Below are positions 25,037 to 33,828 of a stretch of DNA of 64,000 bases, piece by piece. Positions within the stretch are counted from its first letter, which is position 1, and the number at the start of each line of letters is the position of its first letter. Under the pieces are notes generated by a model. That model did not search any database. It saw only the letters and a list, made by a program, of their open reading frames with translations, and was not told the DNA's origin. A program made the position numbers and the translations under genes. This stretch comes from Enterobacter sp. Bisph1 (GTDB taxonomy: Bacteria; Pseudomonadota; Gammaproteobacteria; Enterobacterales; Enterobacteriaceae), in assembly GCF_000814905.1 (NCBI RefSeq), contig NZ_JXAG01000042.1, positions 1 to 64,000 on the forward strand, given 5' to 3'.

Positions 25037-26701
25037 TTACTGGCCGGAGAAGTAGCGCCGACGCAGCGCGCGGTCGCTACCGTCGACAAAATAGCCTGAG
25101 GCGGCATCGATCCACTGCGTGGTTTCATACAGGTATTTGGGCGAAACGGCACCGGCCACCACGCGCTGCTGATTTCGCGCCACGGATTCACGAAACGCAT
25201 AATGGCTAAACAGGCGCATAAACTCGCCAAGATAGACATCCGCCACGGCAGGATTGCCCTTTATCACCAGCATATTTTCATCGTTCGTATCCGTGGACGC
25301 GGCGGAGAAGTTCGCCGAGCCGACAATCACAATCGGTTCCGGCCCCAGCGGGTCGATCAGCAAATATTTAGTGTGGATCCAGGTTACGTGGGTCTGTTCT
25401 ACGGGGCTTTCGATCTCTTTTAGCCAGCGGTCAAAGGCGTTCAGCACGAGGTTTTGCCCGACGGCGACGGTAACATTCGGATGTTTGCGGATACGGTCGA
25501 TTTCCGCCGCCTGCTGCTTGTACTGGCTGCCGGTGCCTTTTTTCTCCAGCAGGGCGAAACGCAATACGTCATCGGTGCGATCCCAGGCCGGCAGCAACAG
25601 CGCATTGATGCCGAAGGCGAAGGTGCCAAACAGCCCACGCTCGGCACCCGCCGCAAGTTTTGCGTACCACTCCAGCGCCTGCAACGAAGTGCGCGGCGAA
25701 AAGACGCAGCTCACCTCTTCCTGCCAGGGAACCGGCGGCGCGGCGGTAATGGTTTCAACCTTTTTCGCCGTGGGCCCGCGGGTTAAATCCTGCAACAACA
25801 GCTGCCAGTAGGTTTCGTACTCCTCTGCCACCCGGCTATCGCGCACGATATGGGCATTGTTCGAATGGCCAAAGATGCCGTTTTCACTCAGGTTGGTGGA
25901 GCCGGTCCAGACCTGCTGCGAGACGCCCTGACGCCGCCAGACAAAAAACTTGTTATGCATATAGCGGCCGGAGTGTTCGCGCGGGTGCACCAGCGCCTGG
26001 ATGCCGCTGTGGGCGAGGTGTTTTTCGTTCGACTCGCGCTGGGAATCGGCATCGTAGATCACGCTTACCTGCACGCCCCGATCGGCGGCACGATGAAGTG
26101 CGTCGTAGATACGGCTATTTTTGAACTCAAAAATAGCGCCGTGCAGCTCATCGCCTTTTTCGGCCTGGGCGATAAATTTTTCCAGCCCTTCAAGCAGCCC
26201 GCGCGACAGCCATTTCCACGCCGCATCGCCAATCTCCGCCGGGCTGGCGTTGTGAAAACGACGGGCATATTCCTGGGAGGCAATCGCGCCGCGGTTGAAG
26301 AAAATCGCATGCTCGCCGTTATCCACCGGCTCGGTAACTACCGCGAGCTGCACCGTATCGCCGGACATCAGCGCATCAGCCGGGCCTTTCATCGCCACAA
26401 TCTGGTAATGGTATTCGCTACCGGGCGCGACGCTGTAATCCGACCACTGAAAGGTTTGAAAGGGGTGTTTAAATGAGGAGACCGGCACGCCCGGCGCGGG
26501 GGTCGGCTCAACGCTGGCAAAGGTCTTCATCCCCTTTAGCCAGATAACTTCGCCATCGCTTTTGCGCGTGCGCTGAATAGCAAAGCCCAAAATATTGTCA
26601 TCGGTTATCTGCTGGGCCGACATATCCCAGCCCAGCAGCACCACATAACTGCCCGCGACGGCTAATGCCGTTAATCCACCCTGCTGCCCGCTTACACGCA
26701 T
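25037..26701 (-). CDS. Phospholipase D-like protein with two HKD motifs
   Basis: 554-residue protein with two PLD-type catalytic motifs, HNKFFVWRR...GSTNLSENG and HTKYLLIDP...GSANFSAAS, which would form one active site on phosphodiester bonds. The N-terminal 130 or so residues look like a fibronectin type III-like beta domain (ALAVAGSYVVLLGWD...YQIVAMKG) rather than a cleavable signal peptide. Start at 26701 has GGAGAG upstream; 70 extra residues in an upstream extension are cysteine-containing and unlikely. Substrate could be phospholipid or nucleic acid. No immunity or secretion partner is adjacent. Confidence 0.75.
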   Translation of the reverse strand: MRVSGQQGGLTALAVAGSYVVLLGWDMSAQQITDDNILGFAIQRTRKSDGEVIWLKGMKTFASVEPTPAPGVPVSSFKHPFQTFQWSDYSVAPGSEYHYQIVAMKGPADALMSGDTVQLAVVTEPVDNGEHAIFFNRGAIASQEYARRFHNASPAEIGDAAWKWLSRGLLEGLEKFIAQAEKGDELHGAIFEFKNSRIYDALHRAADRGVQVSVIYDADSQRESNEKHLAHSGIQALVHPREHSGRYMHNKFFVWRRQGVSQQVWTGSTNLSENGIFGHSNNAHIVRDSRVAEEYETYWQLLLQDLTRGPTAKKVETITAAPPVPWQEEVSCVFSPRTSLQALEWYAKLAAGAERGLFGTFAFGINALLLPAWDRTDDVLRFALLEKKGTGSQYKQQAAEIDRIRKHPNVTVAVGQNLVLNAFDRWLKEIESPVEQTHVTWIHTKYLLIDPLGPEPIVIVGSANFSAASTDTNDENMLVIKGNPAVADVYLGEFMRLFSHYAFRESVARNQQRVVAGAVSPKYLYETTQWIDAASGYFVDGSDRALRRRYFSGQ

Positions 26702-26923
26702 GGTTACTCTCCGCTGGGGTCCGCGCGAGGAATATCGCGGCACGTAGCAGCAAGTATAAACTACCGGCATGACGTAACGGTGAAAGGCATTAAAACTGGC
26801 CGCGCCCTGCTGCGCACGGAGTATTCCTACAATCCGCCCCGCTGCGGCATTCACCGCTATCCTTGTACAACGCGCTTTTCCCATAGCGGGCAAGTTAAAA
26901 ACAGATCCCATGGCGGAGGTAAG

Positions 26924-27601
26924 ATGAAAATATTAATGGTTTTGACGTCCCACAGCGAACTGGGTAATACCGGCAAGAAAACCGGATTCTGGCTGGAAGA
27001 GTTTGCCGCGCCCTGGTATGTCTTTAAAGACGCAGGCGCGGATGTGGTGCTGGCCTCCCCGGCGGGCGGTCAGCCGCCGCTGGATCCGAAAAGCGATTTA
27101 CCTGATTTTCAGACCGAATTAACCCAGCGCTTTAAAGGCGATCCGGCGGCGCAGCAGGCGCTGGCGAATACCGTTAAGCTTGAGAGCGTGAAAAGCGAAG
27201 AGTTTGACGCCGTGTTCTATCCTGGCGGTCACGGCCCGCTGTGGGATCTGGCAGAATCCCAAAGCTCGATTGCGCTGATTGAGGCCTTTGAACGTGCCGG
27301 TAAACCCGTCAGCTTCGTCTGCCACGCGCCGGGCGTCCTGCGCCATGTGAAAAACGCGGCGGGCGAACCGCTGGTGAAAGGGCGTAAAGTGACCGGCTTT
27401 ACCAACGGCGAAGAAGCGGATGTCGAGTTGACTAACATAGTGCCGTTCCTGGTGGAAGATGCGTTAACCGCCCTCGGCGCTGAATATCAAAAAGGGCCAA
27501 ACTGGGACTCTTTCGTGGTGGAAGATGGTAAATTGATCACCGGGCAAAACCCGGCAAGCTCGGAAGCGGTGGCGAAAGCGCTGCTTACGATGTTGCGCTA
27601 A
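26924..27601 (+). CDS. DJ-1/PfpI-family protein (Hsp31-like glutamine amidotransferase fold)
   Basis: 225-residue cytoplasmic protein of the class I glutamine amidotransferase-like family. It starts MKILMVLTSHSELGNTG, with the yeast Hsp31-type insertion, and carries the nucleophile elbow FVCHAPGVLR, which supplies the reactive cysteine. PGGHGPLWDL provides the conserved glycine-rich loop. Members act as glyoxalase III or deglycase-type protection enzymes; which activity applies cannot be told. AGGAGG... (GGAGGTAAG) directly precedes the ATG. The divergent phospholipase D-like gene shares a 220-base intergenic region. Confidence 0.82.
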   Translation: MKILMVLTSHSELGNTGKKTGFWLEEFAAPWYVFKDAGADVVLASPAGGQPPLDPKSDLPDFQTELTQRFKGDPAAQQALANTVKLESVKSEEFDAVFYPGGHGPLWDLAESQSSIALIEAFERAGKPVSFVCHAPGVLRHVKNAAGEPLVKGRKVTGFTNGEEADVELTNIVPFLVEDALTALGAEYQKGPNWDSFVVEDGKLITGQNPASSEAVAKALLTMLR

Positions 27602-27609
27602 CACGTCTG

Positions 27610-27638
27610 GCCGCCATTACCGCTCGCGTAATGGCGGC
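27610..27638 (+). terminator. Strong hairpin after the DJ-1 gene
   Basis: Eleven-base perfect stem GCCGCCATTAC / GTAATGGCGGC with a seven-base loop, nine bases after the stop. No T-run follows, so termination efficiency is uncertain. Confidence 0.55.
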
Positions 27639-27925
27639 ATTCCCACTACACCGTCGCCGATTTTCCGCTTTTCCGCTGCTGATAACCGCGCCGTTTCCCC
27701 TCTTTGCCGCCAAATTTGCCAGAATAAATAGCCAAAATGTGAAGACCAGCAAAAGGCCAGGTCAACCTAAGACAATTTTACTTTTCTTGAAATATCCGCA
27801 TCGGCAACCCTACCGTATACTTGTTTCAGGAAAAGAAAAAAGTCATTCAGATTAGTCGCGCGGCCAGTAAGAAGAGAAAACTACGATTCTGGCAGGCGGA
27901 TCATCGGACAGTGAGGGTCGTTTGT
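27639..27925 (+). promoter_or_regulatory. Promoter region of the chb operon
   Basis: Gene-free stretch ahead of chbB. It contains a half-conserved CRP-type sequence starting AAATGTGA at 27735 and a TATACT at 27814-27819 that could be a -10 element without a good -35. In E. coli this operon is controlled by NagC, ChbR and CRP; I could not identify NagC or ChbR sites with confidence. Confidence 0.4.
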
Positions 27926-28246
27926 ATGGAAAAGAAACATATTTATCTGTTTTGCTCTGCGGGTATGTCAACGTCGTTACTGGTGTCAAAAATGCGAACC
28001 CAGGCGGAAAAATATGACGTTCCGGTCATTATTGAAGCATTTTCTGAATCGCTGGCCAGTGAAAAAGGCCCGCAGGCCGATGTCGTATTGCTGGGCCCAC
28101 AAATCGCCTGGATGTTAGAGGATATCCGGCGTCTGCTGCCCAATAAACCCGTTGAAGTCATCGACTCTGCGCTGTACGGCAAAGTGGACGGTTTAGGCGT
28201 TCTTAAAGCCGCGGTGGCGGCGATAAAAAAAGCCGCCGCGCAATAA
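27926..28246 (+). CDS. chbB: PTS chitobiose-specific EIIB component ChbB
   Basis: Cytoplasmic IIB phosphocarrier for N,N'-diacetylchitobiose uptake. The 106-residue protein has the phosphorylated Cys10 in [12 protein letters not shown], exactly as in E. coli ChbB. The ATG at 27926 ([10 protein letters not shown]) is chosen for this length; a more upstream start at 27821 would add 35 residues that are not part of the family. It is first in chbBCARFG. Confidence 0.94.
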   Translation: MEKKHIYLFCSAGMSTSLLVSKMRTQAEKYDVPVIIEAFSESLASEKGPQADVVLLGPQIAWMLEDIRRLLPNKPVEVIDSALYGKVDGLGVLKAAVAAIKKAAAQ

Positions 28247-28285
28247 GCTCCATTCTCGCTATTTACACACCTAATCGACACATAC

Positions 28286-28310
28286 GCCGCACTATTTCTG
28301 GTGCGGCTTT
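28286..28310 (+). terminator. Intercistronic hairpin chbB-chbC
   Basis: Stem GCCGCAC / GTGCGGC with an eight-base loop followed by TTTAAAG. It probably shapes differential expression or stability of chbB relative to downstream genes rather than ending the operon. Confidence 0.45.
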
Positions 28311-28325
28311 AAAGGGTATTTTTCT

Positions 28326-29684
28326 ATGAGTAATGCGATTGCTTCACTTGAAAAGATACTGGTGCCTTTTGCAATAAAAATCGGCAAACAGCCGCACGTT
28401 AACGCGATTAAAAACGGCTTTATTCGCTTAATGCCAATCACCCTTGTGGGGGCGATGTTTGTCTTAATTAATAATGTGTTTTTGAGTTTTGGCGAAGGAT
28501 CGTTTTTTTACTCCTTAGGTATCCGCCTTGATGCTTCAACCATTGAAACCCTGAATAGCCTGAAAGGCATCGGCGGCAATGTTTATAACGGTACGCTGGG
28601 CATTATGTCGCTAATGGCGCCCTTCTTTATCGGGATGGCAATGGCGGAAGAGCGCAAAGTTGATGCGCTGGCCGCCGGGCTGCTCTCCATTGCCGCCTTT
28701 ATGACGGTAACGCCTTATAGCGTGGGCGAATCCTATGCCGTCGGCGCAAATTGGTTAGGCGGCGCGAATATTATTTCGGGGATTATTATTGGCCTGGTGG
28801 TCGCGGAACTGTTCACCTTTATTGTGCGGCGCAACTGGGTCATTACCTTACCGGATAGCGTTCCGGCGTCCGTTGCCCGTTCCTTCTCGGCGCTGATTCC
28901 CGGCTTTATTATTCTGTCGATCATGGGGATTATCGCCTGGGCGCTGACTCAATATGGCACCAATTTCCATCAGTTTATTATGGATTTTGTCTCTAAGCCG
29001 CTGGCGTCGCTCGGCAGCGTGGTCGGCTGGGCGTATGTGGTGTTTGTGCCGCTGCTGTGGTTTTTCGGTATTCATGGATCCCTGGCGCTCACGGCGCTGG
29101 ACAGCGGCATTATGACGCCGTGGGCGCTGGAGAACGTTGCGCTGTACGAGCAGTACGGCTCCGTTGACGCTGCGCTGGCGGCGGGGAAAACCTTCCATGT
29201 GTGGGCGAAACCGCTGCTCGACTCCTATATTTTCCTTGGCGGCAGCGGCGCGACGCTGGGGCTGATTATCGCTATTTTCATCGCTTCCCGCCGGGCGGAT
29301 TATCGCCAGGTGGCTAAGCTCGGGCTGCCTTCTGGTCTGTTCCAGATTAACGAACCGATTTTGTTCGGCCTGCCAATCATCATGAACCCGGTAATGTTTA
29401 TCCCGTTCATTCTGGTGCAGCCGATTCTGGCAGCGATCACCCTGCTGGCTTACTACGCGGGCATTATTCCACCGATTACCAATATTGCGCCGTGGACGAT
29501 GCCCATCGGACTGGGCGCATTCTTTAATACCAACGGCAGCATCGCCGCCCTGTTGCTGGCGGTGTTCAACTTAGGCATTGCCACGCTGGTTTACCTGCCT
29601 TTTGTGGTTGTCGCCAACAAAGCGCAGAACGCCATCGAGCAGGAAGAGAGCGAAGAAGATATCGCTAACGCCCTGAAATTCTGA
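28326..29684 (+). CDS. chbC: PTS chitobiose-specific EIIC component ChbC
   Basis: Membrane channel of the diacetylchitobiose PTS, lactose/cellobiose IIC family, 452 residues with about ten hydrophobic segments. The family features [15 protein letters not shown] at the N-terminus and [15 protein letters not shown] and [14 protein letters not shown] in the sugar-binding core are present. The substrate is phosphorylated during entry by ChbB. It follows chbB after a hairpin and precedes chbA by 47 bases. Confidence 0.94.
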   Translation: MSNAIASLEKILVPFAIKIGKQPHVNAIKNGFIRLMPITLVGAMFVLINNVFLSFGEGSFFYSLGIRLDASTIETLNSLKGIGGNVYNGTLGIMSLMAPFFIGMAMAEERKVDALAAGLLSIAAFMTVTPYSVGESYAVGANWLGGANIISGIIIGLVVAELFTFIVRRNWVITLPDSVPASVARSFSALIPGFIILSIMGIIAWALTQYGTNFHQFIMDFVSKPLASLGSVVGWAYVVFVPLLWFFGIHGSLALTALDSGIMTPWALENVALYEQYGSVDAALAAGKTFHVWAKPLLDSYIFLGGSGATLGLIIAIFIASRRADYRQVAKLGLPSGLFQINEPILFGLPIIMNPVMFIPFILVQPILAAITLLAYYAGIIPPITNIAPWTMPIGLGAFFNTNGSIAALLLAVFNLGIATLVYLPFVVVANKAQNAIEQEESEEDIANALKF

Positions 29685-29731
29685 CCGACCGCGGCAGGGT
29701 ATGTGCCCTGCCGCACTGACTTCGAGGAGCA

Positions 29732-30082
29732 ATGATGTTCGATTTCGATACCGTGCAAGAGAGCACTTCGCCAACGGATGAACTGGAAGAGGTGGTGATG
29801 AACTTAATCATCAACGCCGGACACGCGCGAAGCCTGGCTTATACCGCCCTGAAGCAGGCCAAACAGGGAGATTTTGACGGCGCGAAGGCGCTGATGGAGC
29901 AGTCGCGCCTGGCCCTTAACGAGGCGCACCTTGTGCAGACTAAACTGATAGAGAGCGATCTTGGCGAAGGGCGGGTAAAACTGAGCCTGGTGCTGGTGCA
30001 CGCGCAGGATCATCTGATGACCTCTATGCTGGCGCGCGAGCTGGTAGTGGAACTGATTGAGCTTCACGAGAAATTGCACTGA
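29732..30082 (+). CDS. chbA: PTS chitobiose-specific EIIA component ChbA
   Basis: IIA phosphocarrier (116 residues), a helical-bundle protein that takes phosphate from HPr and passes it to ChbB. The phospho-histidine is His90 in LVLVHAQDHLM. The two tandem ATGs (29732 and 29735) are both possible; MMFDFD keeps the E. coli-like MM start and the length of 116. GAGGAG lies just upstream. Confidence 0.93.
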   Translation: MMFDFDTVQESTSPTDELEEVVMNLIINAGHARSLAYTALKQAKQGDFDGAKALMEQSRLALNEAHLVQTKLIESDLGEGRVKLSLVLVHAQDHLMTSMLARELVVELIELHEKLH

Positions 30083-30095
30083 CAAGGAGTAAACA

Positions 30096-30935
30096 ATGCA
30101 GCCTTCGATCAACACGCTGGAAATTAAAACCGTTTATGAGCAGCAGTTGTTTAACGGTAAAAATTTTCATGTGTTTATCTACAATAAAACCGAGAGCGCC
30201 AGCGGGCTGCATCAGCATGATTATTATGAGTTTACCCTGGTATTAACCGGACGCTATTTTCAGGAGATTAACGGCAAGCGCGTGCTGCTCGAACGCGGCG
30301 ATTTTGTCTTTATCCCCCTCGGCTCGCACCATCAAAGTTTTTACACCTTCGGCGCAACGCGCATTCTCAATGTCGGCATCAGCAAATGCTTTTTTGAACA
30401 ACATTACCAGGCTCTGCTGCCCTGCTGTTTTGTCGCTTCTCAAGCCTACCGCACCAGTAACGCTTTTCTCAGTTATGTGGAGAACGTCATTACCTCCCTT
30501 AATTTTCGCGAAAACGGGCTGGATGAGTTTATTGAAGCGGTGACCTTTTATGTGATTAACCGCCTGCGCCATTACCGCGAAGAGCAAGTGGTGGATGATA
30601 CGCCGCAGTGGCTAAAAAGCACCGTTGAGTCGATGCACGATAAAACCCAGTTCGGTGAAAACGCGCTGGAGAATATGGTGCAGCTGGCGGCGAAATCTCA
30701 GGAGTATTTAACCCGCGCCACCCGGCGCTATTACCAGAAAACGCCGATGCAGATTATTAATGAAATCCGTATCGATTTTGCCAAAAAACAGCTGGAAATC
30801 ACCAACTACTCGGTGACGGATATTGCTTATGAGTCGGGCTATAGCAGCCCAAGCCTGTTTATTAAAACATTCAAGAAAATGACCTCATTCACCCCCAATA
30901 GCTACCGGAAAAGGTTAACGGAAATCAACCAATAA
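30096..30935 (+). CDS. chbR: AraC-family regulator of the chb operon ChbR
   Basis: Dual regulator of chitobiose genes. The 279-residue protein has an N-terminal cupin effector-binding domain ([26 protein letters not shown]) and a C-terminal AraC domain with two helix-turn-helix units ([22 protein letters not shown] and [22 protein letters not shown]). It lies inside the operon it controls, 13 bases after chbA, with AAGGAG before the ATG. Confidence 0.93.
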   Translation: MQPSINTLEIKTVYEQQLFNGKNFHVFIYNKTESASGLHQHDYYEFTLVLTGRYFQEINGKRVLLERGDFVFIPLGSHHQSFYTFGATRILNVGISKCFFEQHYQALLPCCFVASQAYRTSNAFLSYVENVITSLNFRENGLDEFIEAVTFYVINRLRHYREEQVVDDTPQWLKSTVESMHDKTQFGENALENMVQLAAKSQEYLTRATRRYYQKTPMQIINEIRIDFAKKQLEITNYSVTDIAYESGYSSPSLFIKTFKKMTSFTPNSYRKRLTEINQ

Positions 30936-30988
30936 GGTCGGCGGGTTGAACGTAATAAACCACCGTGTTTGACACGAAGGGAGAAAAG

Positions 30989-32344
30989 ATGAATCAGAAA
31001 CTGAAAGTCGTCACCATTGGCGGCGGTAGCAGCTATACACCTGAATTACTCGAAGGGTTTATTAAGCGCTATCACGAACTGCCGGTCGCGGAATTATGGC
31101 TGGTTGACGTTGAAGACGGTAAAGAGAAGCTGGATATTATTTTTGATCTTTGCCAGCGTATGATTGAGAAAGCGGGGATCCCACTAAAACTGTTTAAATC
31201 CCTCAACCGCCGCGAAGCGCTGCAGGGGGCGAGTTTTGTCACCACACAGCTGCGCGTCGGCCAGCTTAAAGCGCGCGAACTCGATGAACGCATTCCGCTG
31301 AGCCACGGCTATTTAGGCCAGGAAACCAACGGTGCCGGCGGCTTATTTAAAGGGCTGCGCACTATTCCGGTTATTTTCGACATTATTAAAGACGTGGAAG
31401 AGATTTGCCCCGACGCGTGGGTGATCAACTTTACCAACCCGGCGGGAATGGTTACCGAAGCGGTCTATCGCCACAGCGGTTTTAAAAAGTTTATTGGCGT
31501 ATGCAATATTCCTATCGGCATGAAAATGTTTATTCACGACGTGCTGGGCTTGCGCGATAACGACGATCTGGCAATCGATCTGTTTGGCCTGAACCACATG
31601 GTGTTTATTAAAGATGTGCTGGTCAACGGCGAGTCCCGCTTTGCCGAGCTGCTCGACGGCGTGGCTTCCGGTCGGCTGAAAGCCTCATCGGTGAAGAACA
31701 TTTTCGACATGCCCTTTAGCGAAGGGCTGATCCGCGCGCTAAATCTGCTGCCCTGCTCCTATTTGCTCTACTACGTGAAGCAAAAAGAGATGCTGGCTAT
31801 CGAGATAGGTGAATATTACAAAGGCGGTGCACGCGCGCAGGTGGTGCAAAAGGTCGAGAAGCAGCTGTTTGATCTGTACAAAGATCCCGAGCTGAAAGTG
31901 AAGCCGAAAGAGCTTGAGCAGCGCGGCGGTGCCTATTATTCCGATGCGGCCTGCGAAGTGATTAACGCTATCTATAACGATAAGCAAACCGAGCACTATG
32001 TGAATATTCCCCATCACGGGCATATCGACAATATTCCCGCGGACTGGGCGGTGGAGATGACCTGCCTGCTGGGACGTAACGGCGCAACGCCGCACCCGCG
32101 CGTGACGCACTTTGACGAGAAGGTGCTGGGGCTTATCTATACGATTAAAGGCTTTGAAATCGCCGCCAGTAAGGCGGCCTTAAGCGGCGATCTCAACGAG
32201 GTGCTGCTGGCCCTGAGCCTTAGCCCGCTGATTCACTCCGACAGCGATGCGGAAATTATCGCCCGCGAACTGCTGTTGGCCCATGAAAAGTGGCTGCCAA
32301 ACTTCGCCGGGGCGATTGCACACCTGAAAGCTGAACATCACTAA
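30989..32344 (+). CDS. chbF: 6-phospho-beta-glucosidase / chitobiose-6-phosphate hydrolase ChbF
   Basis: GH4 glycosidase that cleaves phosphorylated chitobiose after deacetylation, using NAD+ and a divalent metal. The N-terminal dinucleotide motif GGGSSYTPELLEG, the substrate-loop TNPAGMVTEA, and the metal-binding cysteine in GVCNIPIGM are visible. Length 451 agrees with E. coli ChbF. The ATG at 30989 (MNQKLKVV) with GGAG upstream is preferred over an in-frame start at 30965. Confidence 0.93.
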   Translation: MNQKLKVVTIGGGSSYTPELLEGFIKRYHELPVAELWLVDVEDGKEKLDIIFDLCQRMIEKAGIPLKLFKSLNRREALQGASFVTTQLRVGQLKARELDERIPLSHGYLGQETNGAGGLFKGLRTIPVIFDIIKDVEEICPDAWVINFTNPAGMVTEAVYRHSGFKKFIGVCNIPIGMKMFIHDVLGLRDNDDLAIDLFGLNHMVFIKDVLVNGESRFAELLDGVASGRLKASSVKNIFDMPFSEGLIRALNLLPCSYLLYYVKQKEMLAIEIGEYYKGGARAQVVQKVEKQLFDLYKDPELKVKPKELEQRGGAYYSDAACEVINAIYNDKQTEHYVNIPHHGHIDNIPADWAVEMTCLLGRNGATPHPRVTHFDEKVLGLIYTIKGFEIAASKAALSGDLNEVLLALSLSPLIHSDSDAEIIARELLLAHEKWLPNFAGAIAHLKAEHH

Positions 32345-32356
32345 CCGGGGCTGGCT

Positions 32357-33115
32357 ATGGAACGCTTACTGATTGTTAACGCCGATGATTTCGGCCTCAG
32401 TAAAGGGCAGAACTACGGCATTATCGACAGCTTTCGCCATGGCGTGGTGACTTCCACCACGGCGCTGGTGAACGTTGATGCTGTGGAACACGCCGTTCTG
32501 CTGTGCCAGCAGGTGCCGTGGCTGGGCGTGGGTCTGCATTTTTCCCTGACCTTAGGAAAACCGTTAACGCCCATGCCGGGCCTGGCGCGGGAAGGGCAAC
32601 TGGGAAAATGGCTCTGGCAGCTGGCACAGGAAGATGCCCTGCCTCTGGGGGAAATAGCCCGCGAGCTGGAGGCGCAATATCAGCGCTTTATCGCGCTGTT
32701 TGGCCAAAAGCCAACGCACCTGGACAGCCATCATCATGTGCATATGATCCCGCAGATCCTGCCGCTGGTGGCGGAGTTCGCCGACCGGCACGGTATTGCC
32801 CTGCGCCTGGATCGTCCTGCCCTGTCGCCCGACGCCGTCCTGCCCGCGGGTCTGCGCAGTACCGACGGATTCAGCAGCGCGTTTTACGGGGAAAGTATCA
32901 GCGAAGCGCTGTTTCTGCAGGCGCTGGATGACTCCACGGCACGGGGAGAAACCACCCTTGAGATGATGTGCCATCCGGCTTTTATCGATAATACGTTGCG
33001 CACAAGCGGCTACTGTTTTCCCCGCCTGACGGAGCTGGAGGTGCTGACCTCGCAGACGCTGAAGTATGCGATTGCCGAGCGCGGCTATCGGCTGGGCAGC
33101 TTTCTTGATATTTAA
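32357..33115 (+). CDS. chbG: Chitooligosaccharide deacetylase ChbG
   Basis: YdjC-family metal-dependent deacetylase (252 residues). It removes one acetyl group from chitobiose-6-phosphate, which is needed for induction and for ChbF hydrolysis in E. coli. Metal and catalytic motifs are [16 protein letters not shown] at the start and [10 protein letters not shown] around residues 120-130. It is the last gene of chbBCARFG and is followed by a strong hairpin. Confidence 0.93.
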   Translation: MERLLIVNADDFGLSKGQNYGIIDSFRHGVVTSTTALVNVDAVEHAVLLCQQVPWLGVGLHFSLTLGKPLTPMPGLAREGQLGKWLWQLAQEDALPLGEIARELEAQYQRFIALFGQKPTHLDSHHHVHMIPQILPLVAEFADRHGIALRLDRPALSPDAVLPAGLRSTDGFSSAFYGESISEALFLQALDDSTARGETTLEMMCHPAFIDNTLRTSGYCFPRLTELEVLTSQTLKYAIAERGYRLGSFLDI

Positions 33116-33120
33116 GTCAC

Positions 33121-33150
33121 GCGTTTGCGGTGCGTTTCGCACCGCAACGC
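33121..33150 (+). terminator. Hairpin after chbG
   Basis: Stem GCGTTTGCGGTGCG / CGCACCGCAACGC (one bulged T) with a TTT loop, six bases after the stop. It is strong, but no T-run follows. Confidence 0.55.
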
Positions 33151-33828
33151 TTAAGGTGTGGATGATTGCGTCGCCTGGGAATTAACGGCCTTGCGCCCGT
33201 TTTAAAAAGCAGGCCATTGCAAAACAGCCTTTAAAATAGTTGCATTGACTGGTAAATCCTTTTTACCAGACAATGCAAAACTTAAAAGAAGGGCTAACTC
33301 GAACAAGCATCGATCTTATTATTATTGGTCTACTTCCCTGATGATGACACACGGGGTGAAATCAGCGGGAATAGTGGTCTATAGAGGATATATCTGTCTA
33401 CCACGGTTTTGCATCTCTTTGATCAAAATCGCATAAATCCCAGGCAACCAGGTTGACATTACATTATTGCGCGACTCCCCTTCCTAATATGAAATTATAT
33501 TTCCACCTCTTTCTTGTTTTAATAAGTCCCGCACTAAAAGAAACATTTAATATTTACGAAGGTTATATTTAAGTACGGCAAATGGAAAAACAGCCTTTTT
33601 AAAGCAGCACAAAAAAACACCAACGCGGAAAAATAAAGGGCATTCCCCTGCTGGCAATAATCCCACTCACTAAAAAAGAGAAATGTGAAGCGCAAGAGTA
33701 ATTTTTTGTGCTATCGATCTACTTTTTTCGCAAAGAAAAATAAACGCGCACGAATAATTAAAAAAACCATTCCCGCAGGTTATTAAACTCAAAATTCCAT
33801 TTACTTCCTTTACATAAGAACAAACAAA
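33151..33828. other. 678-base gene-free AT-rich gap before the porin
   Basis: No convincing gene was seen; a 63-codon frame at 33245-33436 has no ribosome-binding site and poor composition. The gap holds a striking palindrome at 33241-33277 and presumably the porin promoter. The porin ATG has no clear Shine-Dalgarno sequence. Confidence 0.6.
33241..33277. repeat. 37-bp near-perfect palindrome
   Basis: Nested arms TGCATTG / CAATGCA and CTGGTAAA / TTTACCAG surround a five-base centre; only one position (A against A) fails to pair. No T-run follows on either strand, so it is not a standard terminator. It may be an operator, an RNA stem-loop or a small mobile-repeat remnant. Confidence 0.7.

Noticed and set aside
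28247-28325. ChiX small-RNA pairing site between chbB and chbC
   Set aside because: Known in E. coli, but I could not find a stretch clearly complementary to ChiX as I remember it; only a hairpin is visible.
33245-33436. 63-codon open frame in the gap before the porin
   Set aside because: Begins inside the 37-bp palindrome, has no ribosome-binding site and an unlikely composition.
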